A stretch of DNA of 64,000 nt from Glossina fuscipes. Taxonomy: Eukaryota; Arthropoda; Insecta; Diptera; Glossinidae. This document shows positions 13,057 to 24,205 of this stretch, in pieces. The translations under genes and the position numbers were made by a program. The stretch covers positions 35,036,447 to 35,100,446 of the forward strand of contig NW_023998415.1 in NCBI RefSeq assembly GCF_014805625.2, written 5' to 3'. Positions within the stretch are counted from its first letter, which is position 1. Every line of letters starts with the position of its first letter. A model generated the notes under the pieces. It did no database searches. It saw nothing but the letters and a program-made list of their open reading frames with translations, and was not told the origin of the DNA.

Positions 13057-13321
13057 ATGGCGGACATATTCGCCAAACTTAAGGGTATATTCTGGCATTA
13101 TGGAAAGCAATGTGTATTGTTTGTTATAGTTGTCTTGATTTTATTGCAATTTTTAGTATTTCGAAGCAATAGTCAAAAGGAAAAAGCTTCATTATCAGTT
13201 CGATTGTATAAGACAGCGTAAGTTCCGCTAATCATACAAAAAAAAAAAAGAAATGTGATGCCTATGTAATGTTGCTCATCATTCTAGTGGAGGTAACAGT
13301 ATAATAATAAGAATCAATTAA
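13057..13321 (+). CDS. Small single-pass membrane protein, two exons (64 residues)
   Basis: Not recognised. Exon 1 is 13,057-13,217 and exon 2 is 13,288-13,321; the 70-bp intron has donor AGC|GTAAGT and acceptor CATTCTAG, a typical fly short intron. The start context GTTAAAATGG fits the fly consensus. The protein begins MADIFAKLKGIFWHYGKQC, then a hydrophobic helix LFVIVVLILLQFLVF (about residues 21-35), then a polar tail FRSNSQKEKASLSVRLYKT ending AGGNSIIIRIN and TAA. The short cytosol-type N-terminus (Lys-rich), one helix and polar C-tail suggest a type II or tail-anchored-like micropeptide in an internal or plasma membrane; that is inference. Two AATAAA signals follow at 13,402 and 13,417, about 80-95 bp after the stop, so the whole unit fits in roughly 500 bp. 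Alternatively exon 1 could be the membrane-anchor exon of a larger protein spliced to a distant exon, but the in-place short intron makes this less likely. Confidence 0.62.
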
Positions 13322-13401
13322 ATCGGTTCATATGGATTCTCTTACTTTCATAGCCGCAAAATTCTTTAAAATAATCAGAAATGATATGGACCCGATCAGG
13401 C

Positions 13402-13422
13402 AATAAACACATTCGTAATAAA
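13402..13422 (+). promoter_or_regulatory. Tandem polyadenylation signals for the small membrane-protein gene
   Basis: Two AATAAA hexamers (13,402-13,407 and 13,417-13,422) lie 80-100 bp after the TAA of the small membrane-protein gene on the same strand. AATAAA is common by chance in such AT-rich DNA, so only position supports it. Confidence 0.4.
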
Positions 13423-13489
13423 CTGAAATTCATTTAAAAGTGATCGATAATTAAAATGTTCTTTAAATTGAGTGACAACATTTTTAGTT

Positions 13490-13905
13490 GGGTACCTTTC
13501 TCTTTTCCGAAGTTATGTTAAGCTTGTGCGAATGTATGCGATACTCAGAATGACGTTAAGATAGATCCACTTTTTATTATACCGATAAATTCACCATCAT
13601 TACTGAATCGATTTAAGTGTATCTATCTTTCTGTTTGTCGGTCTGTCTGTCTTGTACTTCTTCTGCGCAACCTAGAGATCGTAATTTTCGAGATACTTTA
13701 ATGAAATTTGATTTGATCGATATGTTATGATTCGAGGTGAAATGCTATTGCTAAATGATTCGGATCGAATCACTTTTTCGTCCACCTCCCATATAATACT
13801 TTATTATTATCTATTTATTAAAAGTGATTATATGAATAAAGTTGGGGTAATGTACGGGTATTTAATGGTGAATCGTGTCGTTCCATTATAGTATTTTCAC
13901 TTGTC
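13490..13905 (+). repeat. DINE-1/INE-1-like repeat, family 1
   Basis: Carries the ordered family-1 modules: TTAAGATAGATCCACTTTTT, TTATACCGAT, TGAATCGATTTAAGTGTATC, GTCGGTCTGTCTGTC, GAGATACTTTAATGAAATTT, TCGGATCGAATCACTTTTTCG, GGGTATTTAATGG and CTATTATAGT-like TTATAGTATTTTCACTTGTC end. The same series recurs at 16.4, 18.5, 35.6 and 54.2 kb (plus) and reversed at 23.1, 42.0 and 46.4 kb. Confidence 0.65.
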
Positions 13906-15082
13906 TTTTTTTATTTCATCATACATGATAATAACGAGTGTTTTGTGTGTACATTTATTCAATTTTATTACTTTTTATTCTTTTTATCATATTGCGTTTT
14001 TTCTATATATATATTTCTAAGATTATATCTATCAGAAACGACAACTTGAACATGTTTTCCACATCTTAAAGGTAATTAAAAGTAAATAAATCTTAAAGTT
14101 ATTTCACTTGTTCTTCTGCATTTTACCATTTTACCATTTTTCCTTCTTTCAATTTCTTATAGAATCTCTTTTGTTTTATGTTCTTGCAATTTTCATAATA
14201 TTTTTTTTTTTGTTTTTCTTATCCCGTAACAATGTAATAAAAGGTTGGCATTTCTTTTTTTTTTTTTTTTGCATTTTGCATTTTGCAAACTTCGTTTGTG
14301 TGTTGTAACATATTTATTCACCACTGCCAGCTAATTGACATGGAATAGCAAGAAATGCCTTAAAACTGAGTCCAATATGAATAGAGAATATGAATCATTA
14401 TTATTATCATTATTATGATAATTACAAAGTCAACTGTCAGTCAGTCAGTCAGCTATCTAATGCGCATAAAAGAAAATATATTTTCTTTAGCTTACAGCTA
14501 AATAAGATTTCAAAATATTATACATATATAAAAAAAAATAAAAAAAAAAATAAATAAAAAATTTCTCGAGAAGTGAAAATATCTCGTTAGAAGTATACTT
14601 TGCTACAAACAGTGAAGACGGTGGCACCTTTAATATCGTTATTTGATTGCTGCGCGTTTACAACACAGCATATAGGCATGAATAATGATTGCAAACGGAA
14701 TGTACATGTATTTGTATGCAACAATATATATATATGTATTTAGATGTGTATATATATATGAATATGTATATATATATATATATGTGTTTGCCTATTTAAA
14801 TAAAACTAATCTAGAATTTTATTCCAGTGTGGCAAATAAATACAAAGGAGCTTTTTAAATCCTGGCAACACAAAATGCTTCTTCTTTTATTTCTTCATTT
14901 TTTTTATTTTTATTTTTTTTTATTATTTCTATTTAAAACAGCGGCCGGATGCCGGAATATTGTGTGTTGGTTGTTTATATACCTAAATAAAGGCAACATG
15001 ACGTTTATATATAAGCTTTTACACGTTATCTACTGTTCATATTGTGAGTAAATGATAAAAGACAATAACAGGCATAACAATC

Positions 15083-15125
<43 letters not shown>

Positions 15126-15220
15126 TGTATCTCATACGGTATAGAATAACATGTAAATAGTTTCAGGCGCCGTCTCATCATTAAATACTTGAATATTTAT
15201 TATTATCGCGTAGATGAAGA

Positions 15221-15299
15221 CGCAGCAGCAGTAGCAGCAAGAGCAGCAGGACCAGCAACAGCAACAGCAACAGTAGTAGTAGTAGTAGTAGTAGTAGCA
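15221..15299 (+). repeat. Compound GCA/CAACAG/GTA microsatellite
   Basis: CAGCAGCAGTAGCAGCAAGA-type repeats pass into CAACAG repeats and then about eight GTA units. TAG triplets interrupt the CAG frame, so a coding polyglutamine tract is not supported. Confidence 0.8.
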
Positions 15300-16059
15300 C
15301 TAGGAGCATTAGCTTAAGTAAGAATATTCATTAGAAATTTAAATTTACTTAACGCCCAAGGTGCTTAGCAAACCCTAACACAATACAGTCTCCTCCTTCT
15401 TTCACATACGATTCTCATTTGATCTTCACATTTATGGTGTATTCATTGGTACATGAATCACTTGACTTTTGTGCGCTGCTATTGCTCTCGATGTCGATGT
15501 CGATGTTGCTGTTGTTGCAGCTACTGCTGCTATTAGTGTAAGCGAGCTTTTTGTGTACAAAAACTGTCAAAGTCTATTTCATGGTTTCTGTGGTATAACA
15601 AAAACCGAAGGTTCATTGACGTGGTAAACGTTTAGTTGAGTTTTCCGTTTTCCGTTTTTCGTTTTTCAAGTACAATTTCTTCTTTTTTTTTTGTTTTTGT
15701 TTGCGCTGCTGTTGCTTTTTATGATTTTTGTTTTTGTCTTTTCAGTATTTTGCACACAATAATCTTTTTCTGCGTGTGGATTGATGTGGAAAATTGTTTT
15801 GCTTTTTGTGTTTCTTACAACACTGTTTTTCTATAAAATTTTTAGTGTTCATATTCAAATCGAGTATAATAGGTTCTGAAATACATCATATTCGTTAGAA
15901 TGTTTTACTTAAACAGGAAATCTCTAATACTCATACAGATGCACTATTTCTATACTCGAGTAAAGGATGACTTCATTAAAAAATGTAATAAAATTGTAAT
16001 AGACATACACCTACTAACACCTCTATAACAGTCGAGACGTTTAGCTCTTGTATATATAT

Positions 16060-16100
<41 letters not shown>

Positions 16101-16101
16101 T
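16060..16101. repeat. (GAT)n microsatellite
   Basis: Fourteen GAT units in a row. Confidence 0.95.
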
Positions 16102-16424
16102 AATATTAATTAATAAATCAGGATCTGTTTAAAATTCGTAGTCGACTTATTTTAGCTTATTGTTCGAACTATTTTTCGTGGGATAGAAAGTGAGTGTTGT
16201 AGGCTTTGTAGGCGTATGTAGCAGTGAACGGAACAGACACCGAAATATTTCAATTGTATGTGTGTATTAATAAATAAATTATTTCTCCTTTCAGAGGAAT
16301 CTTTAATATCTCAAACCAGGAAGAAAATGTTTCTTTTTTTATTAGATGTGGGCCCGTTTACGTTAGCTTACAAAGGCTGTAATTTATCATTATCGCTGGT
16401 TGTCATTCATTTGTTGTACAGGGA

Positions 16425-16715
16425 TACATACGTCAAGTTTATGTAGATGAATACAACATCCCGAAGGACTTGAGATAGACACTTTCTGAATCGATCTAAG
16501 TTTGCTTGTCCGTCTGTTCGCCTGTCCGTTTTCAACCTACTGACTTGCCTTAACCCATGGACAACCGCTATTCAACATAGTTGGGATCGGACCACTTCTT
16601 CGACCACTTTCCATATGACGCCGTACTTTGAAAAATCGTTAAATGAATAAATGCATTAAGCGAAATGGTGTAGGGTACTTAATCGTCGGCTGTAGTCCAC
16701 TAAAATGTTTTTGTT
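16425..16715 (+). repeat. DINE-1/INE-1-like repeat, family 1
   Basis: Modules in order: GGACTTGAGATAGA, TGAATCGATCTAAGTTTGCT, TTGTCCGTCTG, GCTATTCAACATAGTTGGGA, CTTCGACCACTTTCCATATG, GGTGTAGGGTACTTAATCG. Shorter than the 13.5 kb copy because the GAGATATTTCGATGAAA block is missing. Confidence 0.6.
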
Positions 16716-17794
16716 TTTTTTTTATTTTTTATGCATGTGTTTATAGACGGAACAGAGTTCAATTCTTACCTGTAGTTTTAAATGAGAAGCAAACGCGAAG
16801 GCACTAATCGCGACAGCTCTGCGGTAAGAGCGCCAAGTTTAAGCTTAAAGACAGACTTTCCGTTTTCCTTGATATCACAAATGGAAGAACAAATGTTGTA
16901 GATATGAAGCCAATCGCGAGACATATCCGTTCCTTTGTAGTTTCAATAGTAGGATTTTATAAGTGTTCTTGTTTGCCGTTGTTCATCAATTCGGTTTTAA
17001 TGGCTTGCTGCTTTTTGTGTGCCAAAGGCGCATAGACAGTTTGCGGAACTGTCATAGTCTTTCGAGCTCAGTCTCCTCCTTAGATTAGAGTTTATTCCAT
17101 TCGGAGACCGCCCAGCGGAATGGCCTTTTGAAACCTCGGGCCACAAATGGCAAGTCCGTTTTTGCCATTTGCCCACTTTGAACAGTCGGAGTACTGTTTC
17201 CGAGTTGTTACTCCATGTTCTATATTTTTTTTTTTTTTTTTTTTGGATATGACTAATTACTCAGGGTAATGTCCCCCGGAGAAGGAGAAAAAATGAAAGA
17301 AGTAGGGAGATGGTGGCCGCAAACTAGTGGACGCCTGCCCACTCGGTAAGTGTTATGCATTTACTGACTGAGTACTCACTATAGCTAAGACCGAAGCAAC
17401 CACTACCGCATTAAGATTGCACACGCGAAAACTGATTTGGTAGTAGTAGAAGTAATAGTAGTTGAGATTCTTACTTACTCGGCTACTTATGCTTAGGCTT
17501 TAACAACGGTTTCGTCTTTGGAGTCCTTAAGAACTTCGGGACGTCCCTTGACATTAACTGACATTGTTTGTCAATGTTTAGCGATTTTGGTGCTTTCTAT
17601 AGCTACAGAGTTGACGGCATACAGCACAATGCAATACACTACCGTGAATCTGAAGAATGTTTTCTAACTGCACTACTCACCTTCGAAACAATTTATATAC
17701 AGTGGACTTTCTCGATCCTCCAGTGGTTTCCATTTTCAAGTTAAACGTAAACAAATACTAGTCTCTTCTTTTCCCTGCTCCTATCCTAAGTAGC
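16716..17794. other. Unexplained GC-richer stretch
   Basis: More GC-rich than its surroundings, with oligo-T at 17,226-17,244. It contains pieces such as GACCGCCCAGCGGAATGG and CCCGGAGAAGGAG, but no frame of useful length and no repeat family seen elsewhere in the window. It could be a decayed retroelement, a single copy here. No function proposed. Confidence 0.35.
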
Positions 17795-18528
17795 TTTTTA
17801 AATGTACCTAAAACAAGTACGACAGTTGTATTCGGCGTGGCCGAATCTTGCATACCCACCACTATGTTTTTCGAATTCTACTCTTCCAGTTCTTTTATTT
17901 GATACCCATATCGCTCGTATTATTAAAAAAAATTAATCGTGGTGTTTACCGTATTGATTTTAGAATCAATCCATTTTTCGGCAGATAATATATCTTCATT
18001 GGAGGAATATACAATATAGTCTTAAACATTTTGTCTTGTTTGCCTTATGATAAGTAAGCATAAAACCTCGAAAAAGTGAGAGAACGAAAATTTAAGCACT
18101 TATAACTTTATGTAGACATGGCCGATTTTCTCCATTTTTGCATGAACAAAGTCAGAGTGTTCAGAGCGCTTCGTAAAGTAAATGTGGAAAATTTCAACCT
18201 TCTAACTTTAATAATTTCCGAGTAACGAACTGAAGCTCACAAATTTTCGTTAAAAAAAGCCGGATTGCGTTCCGTTTATGCTCCACTGCGGGCTTCTTCT
18301 CTAACCAATTCGGTCCATTTTCGACGCCAATAGGCGTGCAGAAACTTCTAATGTTTCTAACAAATTTGAAGTCGATATCATCTTTTTAGCGTAGAGGAGA
18401 GTGCCAAAAGCGAACACCGCACAGACACGCAGACGGACAGACATGGCTAAATCAATTCAGAATTTCACGCTGATCAAGAATATATACACTTTATAGGGCC
18501 TCTGAAAATTTCCATTCCATTAAGTTTC
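17795..18528 (-). repeat. DINE-1/INE-1-like repeat, family 2, near full length
   Basis: Collinear with 9,605-10,270. Near its right end the blocks GACGGACAGACATGGCTAAA and CTGATCAAGAATATATACAC followed by TTTATAGGG match the best-known module of Drosophila DINE-1/INE-1 (as remembered, reverse complement of a GTCTGTCCGTC...TTGATCAGG module). The left end shows TATTCGGCGTGGCCGAATC, a stem-loop with stem ATTCGG/CCGAAT, typical of Helitron-type 3' ends. It abuts a family-1 copy of opposite orientation. Confidence 0.7.
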
Positions 18529-18885
18529 TGCGGATGTATTCAACATCCGCAAGAACTTGGGATGGATCCGCTTCTTATTATACCGATAAAGTCAGGAAGT
18601 GATTCTCGGCTTGTCTGTCCGCCTCCCAGACATTTGTTTTTTTCTGTTCAAACCTATAGATCGCAATTTTTGAGATATTTCGATGAAACTTGGTGCATCG
18701 GCATATTTTGACTCAAGAACGAACGCTATTGAAAATGATTTGGATCGAAGCACTTTTTCGATCACTCCCTATATAAAAAGCCTTAGTGTGAAAATTAATG
18801 CAATACGAATAACTGTATTAAACATAATGGTGTAGGGTGTCCAATATTAGATTGCGTGTCACTATAATATTTGCTTGCACTTGTA
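18529..18885 (+). repeat. DINE-1/INE-1-like repeat, family 1
   Basis: Modules: AACTTGGGATGGATCCGCTT, TTATTATACCGATAAA, CTTGTCTGTCCGCC, GATCGCAATTTTTGAGATAT, TTCGATGAAACTTGGTGCAT, GAACGCTATTGAAAATGATT, GGATCGAAGCACTTTTTCGA, ATAATGGTGTAGGGTGTCC. Starts where the family-2 copy ends, so one probably inserted beside or into the other. Confidence 0.65.
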
Positions 18886-19364
18886 TTCAATTCATTTTGT
18901 TACTATGATAAACAATTTCTATTATTATTATTTTAATAATATTGACAAACGTATAAAAAACTTTCGCTTTTTCCTTAGGCGTACATAAAAGAAAGCGTAA
19001 AAATTTTTGGGTAAAAGTGTAATAAGAAAATTTATATAGAAAGTTATAGTGTATTGGCGTCGAACAGGTTATTAAATGGTAGTAATATTGTTTACTTCTA
19101 GATCTATGCTTGTTGTGCGCGCCATCGGATTTACAATGTGTTTGAACTTCGTTTATAAATATTTGTTATGTGAGTTTTGTGCATTTTACCCAAATATAGA
19201 GGGTGGTTAGGTATACGGTATAGTAGATATATAAGCAGATACTTAAGTCTGCTCGTGCTATGTGAGAGTGTAGACATGCATAAAACAAACAGAAAATCTG
19301 GAGTGTGTAGGCCTTTATATGTGTGGTCATTAGTGTATTCTTCTGTGTGTGTGTGTGTGTGTAG

Positions 19365-19419
<55 letters not shown>

Positions 19420-20157
19420 TTATGTATATGTATATGCATGTGCATGCTGATGTTAGAGAATAGATTAACTTAGCAACTGTGCGCCAAACCTATACGCGCT
19501 GTAGAGAGAATATTGTGTTCAAATTCGTAATAAAACACAAAGACATTCGAAAAATGAAAAATCAAAGAGGAATTTTTTTTATATACATGCACGGGACTTC
19601 TCAGATATGCAAACACATAGATAGATTCGTGTTCATGTATAACAAAAATGGCGCTCTTTTTCTTTTGGGGAGGTAAACCTTTTGATAATCTGTTTAGCGT
19701 TCATTATTAAAAGAACTTTCTCTATACATATATAAACGTAGACATTTCTCTCGTATATCATTCGCAGACAAATATATATAAATCTATATACATATAAGTA
19801 TGTATGCATATAAATACCTAAAAGTTCTCGACATAAAAATAAATAAATAAGTTGATTAAAAATTACCGTAAGTATATATTTAATGTGTTTCTGTTTTCTC
19901 ACTTTTCGGCTAGACGACCATCATACCACATTTGCATGCAAGGTTTGCTTGATTTCTCGTTTCTTCTCCTGTAAAGATACTTTTGCGTTTCATTTAATTT
20001 GCTTTGTTGGCTTGAAGCAATTTCTAGCTTTAATAGTAATTATTTTAAATGCGCAAAACTAATCCGATTTTATACGTAATTCGAAAAACTTTGTTAATTA
20101 TTTAAAACTATCAAATTGCACCATTCGACCCTTAGCAAAGTCATAGTAGACAGTAAT
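18886..20157. other. Spacer with (GT)n/(TA)n microsatellite
   Basis: (GT)n at 19,343-19,362 followed by (TA)n at 19,369-19,415. Frames at 19,177-19,902 on both strands are driven by these repeats. No gene seen. Confidence 0.5.
19343..19415. repeat. Compound (GT)n-(TA)n microsatellite
   Basis: About ten GT units, a 6-bp break, then about 23 TA units. Confidence 0.95.
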
Positions 20158-20945
20158 TATACCCATCATCGAAGGATGACGGCGGTATGTTTATTTTGTC
20201 AAAATGTTTACAGCGCCCAGAAAGCAACTTCACAGACTCCACAAAGTGGATGCATTCATGATCAGCATGAAATTCTGAATTGATTTAAGCATGTCCGTTT
20301 GTCCTTCTGTGCAATGTCTGTTGTAAATGTTCGCCCGGTCGCAAAAATGCACAAAAATACTTTCGACTTCAAATTTGGCAAAAATATTTGCAAGTTCTTG
20401 CACGCACGCAGGATGGAATTGAAAATGGGCCAAATTGGTGCCAGAACACGCCCACAGTTTCACGTAGACTGAGAACAGCTATGTTTTTCAAAACGAATAA
20501 ACTACAGCAGATAAATCTACAAAAATTGGAACGTATACATTATGGCATTGCAATTGCAATATGTTGACCACGCCTACCCAATGTTGCAAAATTCAATTTT
20601 TGAAAATTTAATTTTTTTTAAAATATCATTATAACGCGAAGAAAAAAAGCTTGAAAATCCAATTTCAAGTTTGGAAGGCACCTAAGCGTGTCCCTTCTGT
20701 CCGTCTGCCGATCTATGCAGCTCACTGGAAAACATTCTCTTGTTCGCAAAAATGAATAGTTCGTCTACATATTTGCAAAAGAATTCTGAAGTGACCTAAA
20801 CTTTTTAAACAACACGCTTACCAACCTCACAGGTCTATCTACACAAAAATTGTAAATACTTTTGCTTTCTGTATTCGTGTTTGTCACTCATAAAGTACAA
20901 CACATATACCATATAAATTTCCACTTTTACTCCGAAAAGAGGAAA
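20158..20945 (+). repeat. DINE-1/INE-1-like repeat, family 2
   Basis: Shares ordered blocks with 61,318-62,075: CATCATCGAAGGATGACGG, TTTTGTCAAAATGTTTACAG, CGCCCAGAAAGCA, GATCAGCATGAAATTCTGAA, TTGATTTAAGCATGTCCG, TCGACTTCAAATTTGGCA, ACGTAGACTGAGAACA, TTGACCACGCCTACCCAATG, ATTATAACGCG, AGCTTGAAAA. The diagnostic hairpin end is not clear. Confidence 0.65.
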
Positions 20946-21630
20946 GCTTAGCATCGCCAACACAAGTGGTATAAAGTGCGTCTATTCCTTTGTTTTTTTT
21001 TTTTTTTTTTTGACTTTTTTAGGATCAGGTTGACGGGGATAAAAGATGCCGTCACTTACTTGTTTTTTTTTTTTTTTTTTTTGATAGCTTTCAAATTAAC
21101 TTTCATTTTATAAATAAATTTGTACACAAGCCCAGGGTCATTAATATTCAAAATCAGCTAACTTTAGTTCCGAAGGTTGGCCGAAAAATTTCCGAGCCGA
21201 CTTGAATATCAATATGCCATTCGGAAAAGTTTAGGAAGATGTTTTCGCCTGCGTTGATAAATATTTTCCGAAATTTCAGCCATCTGCAGCCAGTTATGCC
21301 CTTGTTGTTTTACATTTGGTTAAGTGAACTAAATAAAAAATTGATTATAGGCTCGTGATTAAGTTTTGCTTTCTGAAAGGTAATATGTCTACTTAAATTA
21401 GAAGCGAGTAAGACGCTGTGTATGAAGGCATTGCACCCTAAAATACCTTCGGACTGCTAAAAAGCTTGAAAAATTCTTATAATAGACGTAAAAATAAATC
21501 CTCTGTGTTGGAATCGATTGCTTCATGGAAGCATCCTTACGTAATTTTGGGTGTAGATAATTTCAACACTGGCTCTTATCCTGTATAAGTTGCAGTAGTT
21601 TACAAGTTGTCAGCATGTACCATAGCATAA
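20946..21630. other. Spacer with two oligo-T tracts
   Basis: T runs at about 20,992-21,012 and 21,063-21,082. The rest is unrecognised and may include the 5' flank of the mariner remnant that follows. Confidence 0.4.
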
Positions 21631-22310
21631 AGAATCGCACGTCAACAAGCAGCATTTGTGACAGTGTGAGCTCGCTATTCTACTGTAAATTTGAAAAATT
21701 CTATAGCCTGGATCTACTGAAATGATTAAGTTGGCTTAGGGTATGAAGGCAGTAAGTTATGAAACAATCAGAAAATAGTTTTTGAAATTTTGTTTAAAAA
21801 ATCTTAGTTTTGGGAATGATGAATTTTTTAGAGTTTCATTTGGCGGGATTGAGAAGGTATCATCCAATACGAAGTTCGAGAGCTGAATGAAAATTTCATA
21901 TATGTGAACGATATCAAGTCCAATTTGTTCAACTAAACGACGCGCTTGATTAAAAGAATAGACTATTTACGGGCAAAGATAATTGAAAACTAATTTTGTT
22001 CTATGACAACGTTCGTCTTTCTGTAGAAAAAGCAAGCCAGGCAGTTATCTTCAACTTGTTTCGATTGCGGATTATTCTCGGAATCTTTTTCCTAGTGATT
22101 GCCATTTGTTTACAACAATGAGATTGTATGTAACATATCGGCGCTTCATAAAATTTGAAGATCGGCGATAATTGATGAATCAATGTATTTTTCCGATTGT
22201 ATCCGTAAGAGGCAACCGACCATAGATGATGATGATAATGAATATTTTGATTGACTAAGTTTTGTAACGAGAAGATTTTAGTATAGTTTTTGAATTTTTC
22301 TATCTATTAC
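21631..22310 (+). pseudogene. Decayed mariner transposase
   Basis: Two family landmarks remain. FYDNVRLSVEKA at 21,999 corresponds to the mariner second catalytic Asp motif (HDNARPHVA). YSRNLFPSDCHLF at 22,073-22,111 corresponds to PYSPDLAPSDYHLF, which carries the third catalytic Asp. The two are in different frames and about four codons too close for the mariner D34D spacing, so there was at least one indel. Upstream, VNKQHL..QCELAILL at about 21,643 aligns with the start of the mariner remnant at 47.6 kb. Stops are frequent; no activity is possible. Confidence 0.72.
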
Positions 22311-23084
22311 TATGTCGCTTCGAACACATCCACGTATAGATCGTAACATTTTATTTGCTTCTATTAAAATATAATTTAATAAAAAATAAAAAAAATCTTT
22401 CCTTCATATTTTCTGTTTGAAATGTCAAGAAAAAGTCTTGATTATGCCTCTCGTATGAAGGAAAAATTGGAAAAGTTTAAAATTGCCCGTTGCTAATGTC
22501 CACGAGAGGATGATCCAGCAATCTCATAAGGTAGACGCATTCTTAACGAAAGTCAACATAATGCAGTTACATTCCTGCGTCCTCTGTCGTTAGAATTCTC
22601 CTCCTCATCGAATATCAGTAGAAGTCGACTAATATTGAAAAACCCGCCTTAAGGTAAATATAAGTTTGATTCCTTTATTTTGTTTGCAAGCAATGTCTGT
22701 CTGCTAGTGGAAGCAGAAAAACAAAAAAGACATGCTTGTGTGTGGTTCATTTTCTCACTTTGTTCACGAAAAATGATCATTTTCATAAGAAGGAAAATTA
22801 AACGAAAACTCGGTTCAAGAAGATTAAAAGGAACAGTAAAGAGGAATAAAAGTAGAATTATTTTTAAAAATGTTTCAATTTTAACTTCATTGATTGCATT
22901 TTGATTTGATTTATGTTTGCAAGTTATTACGGTATAGGCACACAATTGTGCAATTTTTAATCTCATTGATTCATTTCATTGTGTATGTTGTCCGTCATTT
23001 CGCGTCATTTCGTTTTGCGCGGGATTGTCCGTCTTTCAAACTTTCTGCTTCATTTTGATCTGGCCATTATTGTCGACAACAAGT
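22311..23084. other. Spacer, no gene seen
   Basis: A 105-codon minus frame (22,649-22,966) overlaps a 74-codon plus frame; neither has recognisable content, splice context or composition unlike the surroundings. Confidence 0.4.
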
Positions 23085-23790
23085 AAGAAAATTATAAACG
23101 GGGTAGGCCGACAATTAAATACCCTACATCACATTGTCTAACACAATTTTAGTTTGTATTATAGAACACAAAAGTTATATCTTCTTTCTATATAAAGGCA
23201 TATTTGTCATGTGCGTAGTTCTGGCGAAACGGGTCCAAAGCGCAACCCAATGTAATACTACCTTAACCTTTATAAAGGGCAGGCCCCAAAAATAGGCGTA
23301 GATGGTCCAAATTTTGTGCAGTTAATTTAAGTTTTTATGTTTAATTACTGTTATGATCTGATTTTCTTAATGAAGCTTTGAAAATTATACGGTTTGTGGT
23401 GTGAATTTCGGTTTTCGTGATATGAGACGGGGTTGAAAAATTATCCCGTGCGGTTCAAAGTTTCCATACCAATTTAGAATGCCCAAATACTACTTAGCCA
23501 CTTTTCCTGAGGGATTTTGAAAATTGCAACAACTTTCCAGAATACGTCGTTATATAAGGAGTGATCGAAAAAGTGAACCGATGCGAATCATTTTCACTAG
23601 CGTTCGTCCTTTGGTCAAAACACGTCACTGTACTAGATTTCAATAAAATATCTCAAATGACTGACATCAGACGGGCAAACGGGCACACAGGATAAATGAA
23701 TTCGGAATCGATCGATATAAAAAAAAAGTGAGGACTATCTTAAGCCATTCTGGCTGTTACATACAACCGGATTAGCTTAATATAGGGTAT
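23085..23790 (-). repeat. DINE-1/INE-1-like repeat, family 1, near full length
   Basis: Starts AAGTAAGAAAATTATAAACG, TAGGCCGACAATTAAATACC, CTACATCACATTGTCTAAC, then GGCGTAGATGGTCCAAATTT, GGAGTGATCGAAAAAGTGAA, TTTTCACTAGCGTTCGTCCT, TTTCAATAAAATATCTCAAA, GACATCAGACGGGCAAACGG, and ends near TTAATATAGGGTATAAAA. Nearly collinear with 46,350-47,180. Confidence 0.68.
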
Positions 23791-24039
23791 AAAAAAAAAT
23801 TCAAAGACCTATTAATGAAGCTTATCTCTCTCGAGGGGCCACCAGCCACAACATAATCCCGAACAGTATGCATATTCGCTATCCATTTCACCAAGAATAA
23901 TAGCATTGTATGAGTTATAATCAGTTTCATTATTATATTGGATTGAATATTGATAGGCTTGCTGAATAGAGTTCTTGCATTCTATCTCGTTGAACTGTGT
24001 ATCTTCAAAGCACGCGAATTAAACACATATTTATTTGTA

Positions 24040-24205
24040 TTTATACCCTACACGATTTATGGTACACGGTATATTAAGTTAGTGCGCTTGTATGTAACAG
24101 GCAGAAGGGCTTAAGATAAATTCACCTCTTATTATACCAATTGATTTATAATCGTAATCTGAAATAATTTTAAGTGTGTCTGTCCATCTGTCCATATATC
24201 ATGGT
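24040..24205 (+). repeat. DINE-1/INE-1-like repeat, family 1 fragment
   Basis: TGTATGTAACAGGCAGAAGG, GCTTAAGATAAATTC, TTATTATACCAATTGAT, TTTTAAGTGTGTCTGTCCAT. The AACAGGCAGAAGG block is also a landmark of Drosophila INE-1 as I remember it. Truncated on the right. Confidence 0.55.

Larger units (their letters stand above)
13906..16424. other. Spacer rich in trinucleotide microsatellites
   Basis: Oligo-T tracts at about 14,200-14,270; tetranucleotide CAGT at 14,430-14,450; TA-rich runs at 14,728-14,783; (AAT)n at 15,083-15,121; a mixed GCA/CAG then (GTA)n tract at 15,221-15,299; CTG/TTG-rich at about 15,490-15,535; (GAT)n at 16,060-16,101. No gene seen; 60-75 codon frames here follow the T-rich composition. 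Confidence 0.5.

Noticed and set aside
15221..15299. Polyglutamine/opa-like tract from CAG repeats
   Set aside because: TAG triplets interrupt the frame and there is no flanking open reading frame.
22649..22966. 105-codon minus frame
   Set aside because: No domain, overlaps an equally long opposite frame, composition like the background.
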